From Gilichinskyi gelida (GTDB taxonomy: Bacteria > Acidobacteriota > Thermoanaerobaculia > Gp7-AA8), in the NCBI GenBank assembly GCA_038040385.1, contig JBBPII010000001.1, forward strand, positions 124,001-188,000: 64,000 bases of DNA. The letters are read 5' to 3'. The notes beneath the pieces are model-generated. The model made no database searches and had not been told where the DNA came from. It worked only from the letters and a program-made list of their open reading frames with translations. Positions 45,157 to 53,567 of this stretch are shown here, piece after piece. The first letter of the stretch is position 1; every line of letters begins with the position of its first letter. The position numbers and the translations under genes are program-made.

Positions 45157-46803
45157 ATGGCCCAACTCGCACTCACCGTCTCCATCCTCGCGTCGCTCGG
45201 TCTCGCGGGCGCCGCGGCGTACGCGCTCCGGCCGCGGCGCCCATCGATCACTGACCCGAATCGCCTGTCGCTGACCTTCGAGACGTCGACCGCGACGGCG
45301 AAGCGCGGCTGGGCCGCCTTCTGGGCGCGCGACCCGTTCGTGCAGGCGCAGCGCGTGCGGGAGGGGCTGGCCTTCGGCACGTACCGCGTGCCAGGCGGGG
45401 AGGACTCGATCGCGACGCACCTGAGCGCCGCGGACGTCCAGCGTCACACCCTGCTCCTCGGCGCGACCGGGAGCGGCAAGTCGCACCTGCTCGAAACGCT
45501 CGCGCTCTCGCACCTGCGCGCGGGGCGCGGCTTCACGCTCATCGACTTGCACGGCGACCTCTTCACGCGGGTCGCCGCGTGGGCGCTCACGACGCGCCCG
45601 GCGCGCCTCATCCTCCTCGACTTCACGCGCCCGGACCTCCTCCCCGGCTGGAACCCGCTCACCCCGATCGCGGGCGTCGACCCCGGACGGCAGGTGGACC
45701 TCCTCGTCGGCGTCCTGAAGCGGCTCTACGCCGGGGAGGACGTCGCGTCCTGGGCGTGGGGCGTCAAGGTGGAGGAGCTGATGCGCCACGCGCTGCGCGC
45801 CTGCATGGAGAGCGCAGCGCCGATGAGCCTCGCGGACCTGCCATCGTTCTTCCTCGTCCCGAGCGTCCGTCAGCGGGTGTTGCAGTCACTGCCTCCGGAG
45901 AACATTTCGCGCGCGTACTTCACGACGCGCTTCGGCGCGCGCGAGGAGATGTACGTCTCGGCGGTCCTGAACAAGCTCGAACCCTTCCTCGGCTCGATCG
46001 CCGTGCAGCGCTTCCTCGGCCAGACGGTGTCGACCTTCGACCTCATGGGCGCGATCGACCGCGGGGACACGGTCCTCGTGAACCTCGCGAAGGGCTACCT
46101 CGGGCCGACCGCGGACGTCATGGGCCGCCTCCTCGTGAACGTGCTCCAGACGGCGGCGCTCCGGCGGGAGCGGATCGCGCCCGCAAAGCGGACGCCGTAC
46201 GCGCTCCTCCTCGACGAGGCGCACGTGCTCGCCGGCGCGGAGAGCGGGCTCGAAGACTTCCTCGTCGCGGCGCGGAAGTACCGGGTCTCGGTCACCCTCG
46301 CCGCGCAGGGGCTGTCGCTCTTCCCGCCGAACTTCCGCGCGCACCTGCTCGGGAACACCGCGCGGCAGTTCTTCTTCCGGCTCCCGCACTCGGAGGCGCG
46401 CATGCTCGCGCCGGACATCTTCGAGCCCCTGGGGTCCGTGTGGCGCAAGCAGACGCGGCCGAACGAGCGGATCGAAGACCCGCTCCTCACGGCGGCCGAG
46501 GAGATCGCGTGGCGCACGCGCGAGCTCGCGAGCCTGCCGGTGGGCGCCTGCTACTGGTACCTGAAGGACCGGCCGTACAAGGCGCGGCGCATCCAGATCC
46601 TACCGCCCGTCGATCCGCCGTTCCGCGGGCGCGCGCTCGCGCAGCGGATCGATGCGGCGATGGCAGCGCAGAAGGGGCTCCCGGCCGCTGCGCCGGAGGA
46701 AGCGGCGATCGAACACCCGCTGACGACAGCGATCGCGGAGCGGAGTGCCCGTCGAAACGAGGCGGCCGGCATCGATGAGCCTCTGGCGGCACGCGGCGCA
46801 TGA
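45157..46803 (+). CDS. Type IV coupling-protein-like ATPase (VirD4/HerA type)
   Basis: 548 residues. One N-terminal membrane helix (residues 2-24) is followed by the ATPase: Walker A LLLGATGSGKSHLLE at about 99-113, FTLIDLHGDL, Walker B YALLLDEAHVLAG, and YRVSVTLAAQGLSLFPPNFR, the sensor segment seen in TraG/VirD4 and HerA-like proteins. It would couple DNA to a membrane pore. No relaxase or full type IV secretion system lies in the window. The last codon overlaps the recombinase gene (ATGA). The start at 45157 is the ATG giving MAQLALTVS. Confidence 0.85.
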   Translation: MAQLALTVSILASLGLAGAAAYALRPRRPSITDPNRLSLTFETSTATAKRGWAAFWARDPFVQAQRVREGLAFGTYRVPGGEDSIATHLSAADVQRHTLLLGATGSGKSHLLETLALSHLRAGRGFTLIDLHGDLFTRVAAWALTTRPARLILLDFTRPDLLPGWNPLTPIAGVDPGRQVDLLVGVLKRLYAGEDVASWAWGVKVEELMRHALRACMESAAPMSLADLPSFFLVPSVRQRVLQSLPPENISRAYFTTRFGAREEMYVSAVLNKLEPFLGSIAVQRFLGQTVSTFDLMGAIDRGDTVLVNLAKGYLGPTADVMGRLLVNVLQTAALRRERIAPAKRTPYALLLDEAHVLAGAESGLEDFLVAARKYRVSVTLAAQGLSLFPPNFRAHLLGNTARQFFFRLPHSEARMLAPDIFEPLGSVWRKQTRPNERIEDPLLTAAEEIAWRTRELASLPVGACYWYLKDRPYKARRIQILPPVDPPFRGRALAQRIDAAMAAQKGLPAAAPEEAAIEHPLTTAIAERSARRNEAAGIDEPLAARGA

Positions 46804-47834
46804 GAGACGTGCGACCCATCGAGCTGCAAGCACGGACGCCGCGCCTTCGTCCATTCGCCCTCCGGCGTGCAAGCATTGGACAGGCGCTCCTCCCGTTCGC
46901 GTTTCCGACCGTGGAGCATCTGCGTGAGCGGCTCGACGAGGTGGCGGCGCGCGCATTCAGTGTCGAAGGGTTGCAGCCCACAACGCTCGCGCGCTGGAAA
47001 GTATCTCGGCAATCGTTTCTCAGATTCATGCGGGACCGAGGGTGCGGGCAGCGCTTCGTCGGAGGGGACTACCGCGTCCAAGCAATACTCATCGAAGACT
47101 GGATTGCATGGCTGCGAGAGCGTGGAAACGCCCGAGCGACGATCGCGACCTATTTTCATTCTCTCTCTGCCCAAGTCGCTCGGATCGAGCGCGAGGATGG
47201 CATGTTGAGCCCGTTGTCGCTCCTCGACGCGCCGAAGGCGGGGCGTGCGCTGCCGCGATCGCTCACGAAGCGGCAGGCGGAGGAGCTCCTGTCCCTCGTC
47301 CGAAATGAGAGCGGGACTACGCTCTCGCGCACACGTAATCTGTGCGTCGTGGGACTGATGCTCCTCGCGGGTCTCCGTCGCGGGGAAGTGCTTGCGATCG
47401 AGGTTGCGGATTGCGATGTCGAACGTCGAACGCTCGTCGTCAGGCATGGCAAAGGCCGAAACGGTGGGGCACCGCGCACGAGCTACATGACGTCGCAGCT
47501 TGCGGTCATGCTCGCGAACTACGCCCAGGAGCGAGACTGCGCACAACCGGCCCGAACACACGCCGCGCTCTTGACGTCCACCGTAGGGAACGCTCCGCTC
47601 ACTGTGGACGGGCTACGGAAACTGTTCATGCGATGGAGCACTGCGCTCGGCTATCGCGTCACACCGCACATGCTGCGCCACACCTACGCGCTCCTCCTGC
47701 GCCAAGCGGGAGTTCCGGATCGGGTGAGCATGGACCTCCTCGGGCACCATAGCCTCTCGATGCTGCAGCGGTACTCGCACGTGTTTGACGGCGAGCACCG
47801 CGACGAGGCAGCAAAGGTGTTTCTCGATCTGTAG
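46800..47834 (+). CDS. Tyrosine recombinase (XerC/D-like)
   Basis: 344 residues. The SAM-like N-terminal domain lies at about 45-145. The catalytic domain has Arg in LLLAGLRRGEV, Lys in VVRHGKGRNG, HxxR in PHMLRHTYALLL, His in LLGHHSLSML and the nucleophile Tyr in QRYSHV. All active-site residues appear intact. The start overlaps the ATPase stop, so it is in the same operon and may be the element's own integrase or resolvase. It is convergent with a second recombinase. Confidence 0.9.
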   Translation: MRDVRPIELQARTPRLRPFALRRASIGQALLPFAFPTVEHLRERLDEVAARAFSVEGLQPTTLARWKVSRQSFLRFMRDRGCGQRFVGGDYRVQAILIEDWIAWLRERGNARATIATYFHSLSAQVARIEREDGMLSPLSLLDAPKAGRALPRSLTKRQAEELLSLVRNESGTTLSRTRNLCVVGLMLLAGLRRGEVLAIEVADCDVERRTLVVRHGKGRNGGAPRTSYMTSQLAVMLANYAQERDCAQPARTHAALLTSTVGNAPLTVDGLRKLFMRWSTALGYRVTPHMLRHTYALLLRQAGVPDRVSMDLLGHHSLSMLQRYSHVFDGEHRDEAAKVFLDL

Positions 47835-47853
47835 CTCCGTGCGATGGCCTGCT

Positions 47854-48810
47854 TCATTCATACGTGAATCCGCTCAATGCGCGCCGTCGATCCTCATCCC
47901 ACACGCGGAGGTAACCGGCGGTGGTCGTGATCTGCGTATGTCCGGCGAGGTCGCTCACGGTATGGAGTGGGACGCCGGACCGGAGGAGCTGCGTGATGAA
48001 CGAATGTCGTAGAGAGTGAAGTGTGAACGGAATGCCGGACGAAGCGCGAACCTCGCGCATGATGCGCCGGAACGTGGTCTCCGAGACTGGCCGGTTGTGG
48101 TGGCGTGAACAGAAGAACTCGGGCGGCGCCGCACGCATTTGATCCCGAAGCTGGACGTACCGCCGCAGAAGACGGTCGAGCTCGGGGGCGATGAACGTCA
48201 ATCGCTGCTTCCCGCCGCCTCGCCCCTTGCCACGCTCGATATTGATTGTCTGCTGTTCAAAATCGACGTCCATGCGTTTCAGTTGGAGCACCTCCCGGCG
48301 GCGCAGTCCGGCGAACAGAATGATCGCAAGCATCGCGACAGCGCGAAAGCGCTCGAAGTTGGACGGCCACATCCCGTGCTCGGCAGCGTCAAGGATGCGC
48401 GCGCACTCGGCGGGCGTCCGAGCCTTGGGCACGCGCGCCGGAAGAGCAGGGGCCTTCGCATGCTCGAACGGATCGACGATCGCGTGCTTCTCTCCAAGGA
48501 ATCGAAAGAATGTTCGGTTCCTACTCCAGTACGTGTGGAGCGTTGCATCGCCTGGCGGCGTCGCCTTCATACGGTTCCACGCGAGCCAGGCCAGGGGATC
48601 GACGATCGGCGCGGGCAGCGGATCGTCTTCGCCGACACGAGCCATGAGGAACGTGCGGAGGTTGTTGTACGCCACGCGGTGCGTCGCGATCGTGTACCGG
48701 CTCTGGTTCTTGCCGTACCGCAGAACGTGCGCGAACAATGCGAACTCGCGATCGAGGATTGCGAGGGTCCAGCGCGCAGAAGCGCCTGAGGGTAGAGGAT
48801 GGTGGGACAT
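47854..48810 (-). CDS. Tyrosine recombinase/integrase, adjacent to a tRNA-like site
   Basis: 318 residues from the ATG at 48810; a start at 48873 would add 21 residues. The catalytic residues are Arg in LFAGLRRREV, Lys in ERGKGRGGGK, HxxR in HSLRHSFI, His in LAGHTQITTT and Tyr in AGYLRVW. It lies 120 bases from the tRNA-like sequence at 48931-48983, the usual distance between an integrase gene and its att site. It is only distantly like the neighbouring recombinase. Confidence 0.9.
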   Translation of the reverse strand: MSHHPLPSGASARWTLAILDREFALFAHVLRYGKNQSRYTIATHRVAYNNLRTFLMARVGEDDPLPAPIVDPLAWLAWNRMKATPPGDATLHTYWSRNRTFFRFLGEKHAIVDPFEHAKAPALPARVPKARTPAECARILDAAEHGMWPSNFERFRAVAMLAIILFAGLRRREVLQLKRMDVDFEQQTINIERGKGRGGGKQRLTFIAPELDRLLRRYVQLRDQMRAAPPEFFCSRHHNRPVSETTFRRIMREVRASSGIPFTLHSLRHSFITQLLRSGVPLHTVSDLAGHTQITTTAGYLRVWDEDRRRALSGFTYE

Positions 48811-48930
48811 GGGGTGGAGGGGAAAGGGATCGCCCCTTCCAAGGCAGGTGCGGAGACCACTTTCCACGGACAAATGCGGGTAAGGGCACTTAGGACGTGG
48901 CTTCTGAAAGCCATTACCGAGATGTAGGCG

Positions 48931-48983
48931 GCCCGTGTGTCATGGTAAGGATGAGGTCCCCAGTTCGAATCTGGGTGTGGGCT
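48931..48983 (+). other. tRNA-like sequence lacking an anticodon arm; candidate att site
   Basis: Acceptor GCCCGTG pairs with TGTGGGC (four Watson-Crick and three G-T pairs). TG is followed by a D-arm TCAT-GGTAAGG-ATGA, then GGTC, then a perfect T-arm CCCAG-TTCGAAT-CTGGG and discriminator T. The anticodon arm is entirely missing, so it cannot be a normal tRNA. It may be a decayed att copy of a tRNA gene, or a small tRNA-like RNA. CCA is not encoded (TAG follows). Confidence 0.55.
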
Positions 48984-49006
48984 AGAAGCGCTTCAGGAAG
49001 CCAGAA

Positions 49007-49074
49007 TCACGATGGAACGCGAATCGTGACAAATGGCCTCGTGACCACATCCGATAGTCGTCGGATGAGGTCAC
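49007..49074. promoter_or_regulatory. Two inverted repeats between integrase and defence-like genes
   Basis: TCACGAT/ATCGTGA at 49007-49029 (7-bp arms, 9-base spacer) and GTGACCACATCCGA/TCGGATGAGGTCAC at 49041-49074 (14-bp arms, one mismatch, 6-base loop). They lie in the 340-base region between the tRNA-like site and the nuclease gene. They could be regulator or recombinase binding sites, or a stem-loop in a leader RNA. Confidence 0.6.
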
Positions 49075-49340
49075 TTGTGGACTGCTCGATGCCTTGGAAG
49101 GGACGCTTACGGTGTACACCGAGAGCCAGTACGCGGCAACCGATGGCTCATCAGACAGTGAGAGCGCATCGACTGATCCCAAATCTGGCGCGATTGCGAG
49201 GCGTGTTGGATTTACCGCATTAATCTCTGCTCGGTCACGGCGCTACATCCGAACGTCGAGCACATTTCGAGCCGGCCCACTTCGCCCGTGACCCCCAACA
49301 TCAGCATGCAAAGACGTGATGCCCACCACTAGGAACGATC

Positions 49341-50279
49341 GTGGTCACGCGCGACGCGGGCCGGTACGATGTGTCCATGCTTTCTGAGACGGACATCCAC
49401 TACATTTCTGGGTTTCTCTACGTCGCCTCGGGAGGGGCAGTAGAGAGCGCGATCCTTGGCGAGCGAGTACACGATACGGCCTCCAACACTCAGCGGGATG
49501 TCGACATCGTCATCAAACGGGCCGGCGACGTAGCCTTCATCGGCGTCGAAGTGAAAGACGAGACGCGGCCGCTGGACATCACGCTCGTGGAGCAACTCTG
49601 TGCGAAGTTCGAGGACATGCCGAGCCTCGGGACGCGAGCAATCATCTCGTCCTCCGGCTACACCGCGCCGGCACGACGGAAGGCTGCCGCACATGGTGTT
49701 ACCTGCCTAACACTCGTACACGCCCCCATTCCACCCTTCCCCTCCGTCGACCTGTCACAGCTTCCAGGGATCACGTTCATCACCGGCACATGGATCGAGG
49801 GACCTCACGTTCACTTGGTACCCGGTGTGGCGCTCTCGCCCGAAGAGCGAGAAGCAATCATGACTGCCACCGTTCAGTACCACGTCCCGGACGTGCCACC
49901 CTGCACGGTGCAGGAACTCTGTGACCGGATCGCGCAGATGCTTCAGTTGGAGCGCGGGCCCGATAAGGCGTCGCCGACACCCGTCCGTAGCATTGTTCAG
50001 ATTCCCGATAAGCCCAGCGTGGAGATCCTCGGTCGGGAAATCGTGATCGACGACGCCCTGATTACCGGGGAAGCCGAGTTCAAGGAAGAACTCATCCCGT
50101 TCGAAACCTGCTGCCACCTTGCAGACGAAGATGGGAGCCCATTTGCGGCGACTGCGATCGTCGCGATCGACACGGGACTCCTCGGTCTGACCGTGACAAG
50201 GGACGGTCGTGAACTCCGCGCCTTCAGCATTCCTTCGTCCGTGCGGAACGTTCGACCACTCCGCGCGAAGATTGCATAG
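49341..50279 (+). CDS. Mrr-like restriction endonuclease-fold protein
   Basis: 312 residues. The N-terminal part has the PD-(D/E)xK pattern: NTQRDVDIVIKR (Asp), then VAFIGVEVKDET (E-x-K), followed by ISSSGYTAPARRKAAAHGV, a segment typical of Mrr_cat domains. The C-terminal 130 residues are an unrecognised beta-rich domain. I use the GTG at 49341 because AGGA lies upstream; an ATG at 49377 is possible. It is 110 bases upstream of the Z1 helicase gene on the same strand. Likely the nuclease of a defence system. Confidence 0.75.
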   Translation: MVTRDAGRYDVSMLSETDIHYISGFLYVASGGAVESAILGERVHDTASNTQRDVDIVIKRAGDVAFIGVEVKDETRPLDITLVEQLCAKFEDMPSLGTRAIISSSGYTAPARRKAAAHGVTCLTLVHAPIPPFPSVDLSQLPGITFITGTWIEGPHVHLVPGVALSPEEREAIMTATVQYHVPDVPPCTVQELCDRIAQMLQLERGPDKASPTPVRSIVQIPDKPSVEILGREIVIDDALITGEAEFKEELIPFETCCHLADEDGSPFAATAIVAIDTGLLGLTVTRDGRELRAFSIPSSVRNVRPLRAKIA

Positions 50280-50389
50280 AAAACCGGTCGGAAGCCCTCC
50301 CTTGGAGACAGGTTTCAGTGAATCCCGTTGACACCATCCTGTGAACTGCGTTAACATGCGTCTGTTCTTAGCATTCACAGGAGGCAGCA

Positions 50390-52768
50390 ATGGAAAACCT
50401 TCTCGGCGTGTACGAAATCGCGGATCTGGCCAATGTAAGCGCCTCGGCCGTCGCGAACTGGCGGAAGCGGTTCGCGGACTTTCCGACCCCGCTCGCGGAG
50501 CTGAAATCGGGGCCGGTCTTCTCGGAGAATGCGGTTCGCCTCTGGCTCGCGCGACGGGCGAACGAGTCCGAGGAAGGCGTTGACCTGTTCTACGAAGTGC
50601 TCGCCAGCAAGCGGGGCGACACACCCGAGCTACGCGAAAAGGTGGAGGAGGTCGTCGAGAAGCTACAACACGCTTCCACCTCCACGAATAGTCCTGGCAT
50701 CCTGCTCGGCGGCGTCCAGAGCGGCAAGACCGCCGCTTTTCTCGGCGTCATCGCCCGGGGCTTCGATCGTGGGTTTGATGTCGCGGTCATCCTGACGAAG
50801 GGGACGAAATCGCTCGCCGAGCAGACCCTCAGTCGCGTGAAGACGGACTTCCGGGAGTTCATCGCAGCGGACCAGGTCGAAGTGTTCGACATCCTCTCGG
50901 TGCCTGAGCTCACGCCCTACGAGCTCACTCACAAGCTGGTCTTCATCGTAAAGAAGGAGGACGACAACCTCCGGCGCCTCCTCACTCTGTTCGAGAAGAC
51001 CTATCCGGCCCTCCGCCAGAAGAGCGTTCTCATCATCGATGACGAAGCGGACCTCGCGTCGGTGAGTTTTCGAAAGTCGAATGGCGTCGCCGGTGCAGGC
51101 GTGATCTCCCAGCAGATCGATCAGCTTCGCGCCTCGGTCGCGAATGCAGCCTTCCTGCAGGTCACGGCAACGCCGTACGCGCTCTACCTCCAGCCCGAAG
51201 ATGACACGGCCAGCGGCGGGGCGCTGTTCTGGCCGAAGCGGCCGGCGTTCACGGTCCTCCTCCCGCACCACAGCAAATATGTCGGCGGAGACGAATACTT
51301 CGAGAAGAGTACGGATCTGGATACACCCGCGTTCTACTTCTACCGCGAGGTTCCGCTCCCCGAGCGCGACGCGCTGAAGAAGGAAGACCGTCGTCGGCTG
51401 CAGATCGATCGCGTCCTCACCGAAAAGAACGCAACCATCCTCCGCGACGCGGTCGTTGCCTTCCTCGTTGGAGGCGCCATTCGGCGCCTCCAGCAGCGCG
51501 GCCTCGGCCAGCGCCAACAGAAGTACAGCTTCCTCTTTCACACCGAACAATCCCGGGGCTCGCACGAGTGGCAGGAGCGCGTCGCGGGCGCGATCCGTAA
51601 CGCCCTCGTCGACCAGGCGCGTACCGATAGCCCGCTCTTCAATGAACTGCTCCGCACCGCCTACCAGGATCTCCGTCGGTCGCTTGAGCTTGAAGGTGCG
51701 GTTCCCAGCTTGGACGACGTGAAGGCAGCCGTGGTCGAAGCGCTCGAAGGCGGACAGCTGATGATTACGAAGGTTAACTCCGACAAGGATATCTCCGAGC
51801 TTCTCGCGGATGATGGCCAGCTGAAGCTGCGGACGCCGTTCAACATGTTCATCGGCGGGCAGATCCTCGACCGCGGGATCACCATCAACAACCTCATCGC
51901 CTTCTACTACGGACGGGCGCCGAAACGCTTCCAGCAGGACACGGTGCTCCAGCACTCGCGGATGTACGGCGCACGGCCGCGGGCCGATCTCGCTGTGACG
52001 CGGTTCTACGCCCCACAGCACGTCTATCAGGTGATGAAGCGGATTCACGAGTTCGACGCTGCGCTCCGGGAAGCAGTGGAGTCAGGCGCGCACGACGGCG
52101 GCGTGTACTTCATCCAGAAGGACTCAGCGCGCGGGCTCATCCCGTGCTCGCCGAACAAGCTGCTCTTCTCCGACGTCGTCAGCATCCGTCCCGGACGTCG
52201 GCTGGTCCTGTCCGGATTCCAGACCGTCGCCCGATCAAACGGAGCGAAGACCCTCAAGGCCCTCGACGAGCTCGTCGATGCGAAAGTCGGCGGAGATGAC
52301 GAGCCCGTGCTCATCGATGTCGCAGAAGCAGTGGAACTCTTGAAGCTCGCCTACGCGAACTTGGAGTTCGATGATGCTGGCGATGATGACCGGGAAGCAC
52401 ACATCGCCGCGCTTGATCATCTCTCCAGGACAACGAAGAAGACAGAGCTCAAGGGGAAGGTCTGGCTGCTCGTCGCACGCGATCGCAACGTGGCCAGGTA
52501 CCGCGAGGAGGGTCGCTTCTCGAATGCGCCTGACACGAAGCAGCAGAAAGATCTCGCCCGCGAGAAGGCGGAGGACATCCCCGTTCTCATGCTCCTCCGT
52601 CAGGATGGCGATGAAGACCGCGGGTGGCGTGGCCTGCCGTTCTGGTGGCCGGTCATCATGACGCCGCGATCGAGCGTGACCGCGATCTTCGCAAGCGCCC
52701 AGGCTGTCACACTGACGAGCGGAACGAATGGCGACACGGCTCGGCCACTGAATACGGAGCAGGACTAG
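50390..52768 (+). CDS. Z1-domain superfamily II helicase with N-terminal HTH
   Basis: 792 residues; AGGAGG precedes the ATG. Residues 1-55 form a small HTH (VYEIADLANVSASAVANWRK). The helicase has Walker A GGVQSGKTAA (107-116), motif II LIIDDEAD, motif III QVTATPYA, and Z1 signatures FIGGQILDRGITINNLIAFY followed by YGR and LQHSRMYGARP. Z1 helicases were described in restriction-like gene clusters with MutL/MORC-type GHKL ATPases and nucleases; here both partners flank it. The HTH fusion is not something I know as standard. Confidence 0.85.
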   Translation: MENLLGVYEIADLANVSASAVANWRKRFADFPTPLAELKSGPVFSENAVRLWLARRANESEEGVDLFYEVLASKRGDTPELREKVEEVVEKLQHASTSTNSPGILLGGVQSGKTAAFLGVIARGFDRGFDVAVILTKGTKSLAEQTLSRVKTDFREFIAADQVEVFDILSVPELTPYELTHKLVFIVKKEDDNLRRLLTLFEKTYPALRQKSVLIIDDEADLASVSFRKSNGVAGAGVISQQIDQLRASVANAAFLQVTATPYALYLQPEDDTASGGALFWPKRPAFTVLLPHHSKYVGGDEYFEKSTDLDTPAFYFYREVPLPERDALKKEDRRRLQIDRVLTEKNATILRDAVVAFLVGGAIRRLQQRGLGQRQQKYSFLFHTEQSRGSHEWQERVAGAIRNALVDQARTDSPLFNELLRTAYQDLRRSLELEGAVPSLDDVKAAVVEALEGGQLMITKVNSDKDISELLADDGQLKLRTPFNMFIGGQILDRGITINNLIAFYYGRAPKRFQQDTVLQHSRMYGARPRADLAVTRFYAPQHVYQVMKRIHEFDAALREAVESGAHDGGVYFIQKDSARGLIPCSPNKLLFSDVVSIRPGRRLVLSGFQTVARSNGAKTLKALDELVDAKVGGDDEPVLIDVAEAVELLKLAYANLEFDDAGDDDREAHIAALDHLSRTTKKTELKGKVWLLVARDRNVARYREEGRFSNAPDTKQQKDLAREKAEDIPVLMLLRQDGDEDRGWRGLPFWWPVIMTPRSSVTAIFASAQAVTLTSGTNGDTARPLNTEQD

Positions 52769-53567
52769 CCGGCCGGCAGAGATGCAGCGCGCCTACCCCC
52801 TCGCGCTACGGTAGGACTCGGTTTCGGCTAACGAGCCTCCCGATCGGGAAGACCGGAACCCTTGACCTCAAGCTCCGCAACAGTGTGGTCGTCCTGTCAA
52901 CACCCTGCGTTGGCGTCAGGAAGCTGCGGGACGGCTGCGGAGGGGCGTCGGGCGATCCCAAGCGGAACGCTGTGGGTCACCGAGAGGAAGGAGCGCGCTG
53001 CACGTACCTTCGGCTTACAGGATCGCCCGTGGGTGTGCAACGGGGTACCGCGCTATGGAGGGTGGCAGGGATGGGGTGGCTCATCAGCAGCGAGAGTCCT
53101 TCGACGGACATAGAACGCATGCTGAATGAGATCCGATGGCTTAGGCGACGGCTACAGCGCGTAGAGGAAGCTATCGAGCCGATGGTCAGCGACTTGCGAA
53201 CGCGGAGGGGGTAGGATTTCGAACGTGCCCGACTGGAGAAGTGCCCGACCTGTGACGCGTGGTTCAACGTCGCTTCGCTTGACGCGGCGATCTTTTCACG
53301 GCTTCGGACGGTGCATCAATCTCGACGCGGAACCGACCGAAAACCGGCATCATCGGCGTGCTGATCGACGAACCGCCCCAGGAGTGATTTGCCCCGCCGG
53401 TAAGATCGCTCTGCTAAACTGACGGACGGCCAGAAATGCGCAAGCGGGCCCGCCAGCCCGCTATCTTCGATGGCTAGACTCGCCACGGTGTTGCCGTGGA
53501 GGATCTTGTCGTGACGGTAGTGCTGTGTCAATCGCTCACTGATCCAACGACGACCCGAGACGAATAC
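52769..53567. other. Gap inside the defence-like island
   Basis: About 800 bases between the Z1 and GHKL genes, unusually long for such a cluster. It contains one possible small gene (53071-53214) and a perfect 7-bp hairpin AGCGGGC/GCCCGCT at 53443-53462. No methyltransferase or Vsr-like motif was found in any frame, although such genes often accompany Z1 and GHKL genes. Confidence 0.5.
53071..53214 (+). CDS. Possible small coiled-coil protein
   Basis: 47 residues beginning MGWLISSESPSTDIERMLNE with a heptad-like helix IRWLRRRLQRVEEAIEPMV. GGAGGG lies about eight bases upstream of the ATG. It sits between the Z1 and GHKL genes on the same strand. Too short for certainty. Confidence 0.35.
   Translation: MGWLISSESPSTDIERMLNEIRWLRRRLQRVEEAIEPMVSDLRTRRG

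Noticed and set aside
45579..46778. 399-aa Arg-rich ORF in another frame of the coupling ATPase
   Set aside because: Same-strand shadow of the VirD4-like gene.
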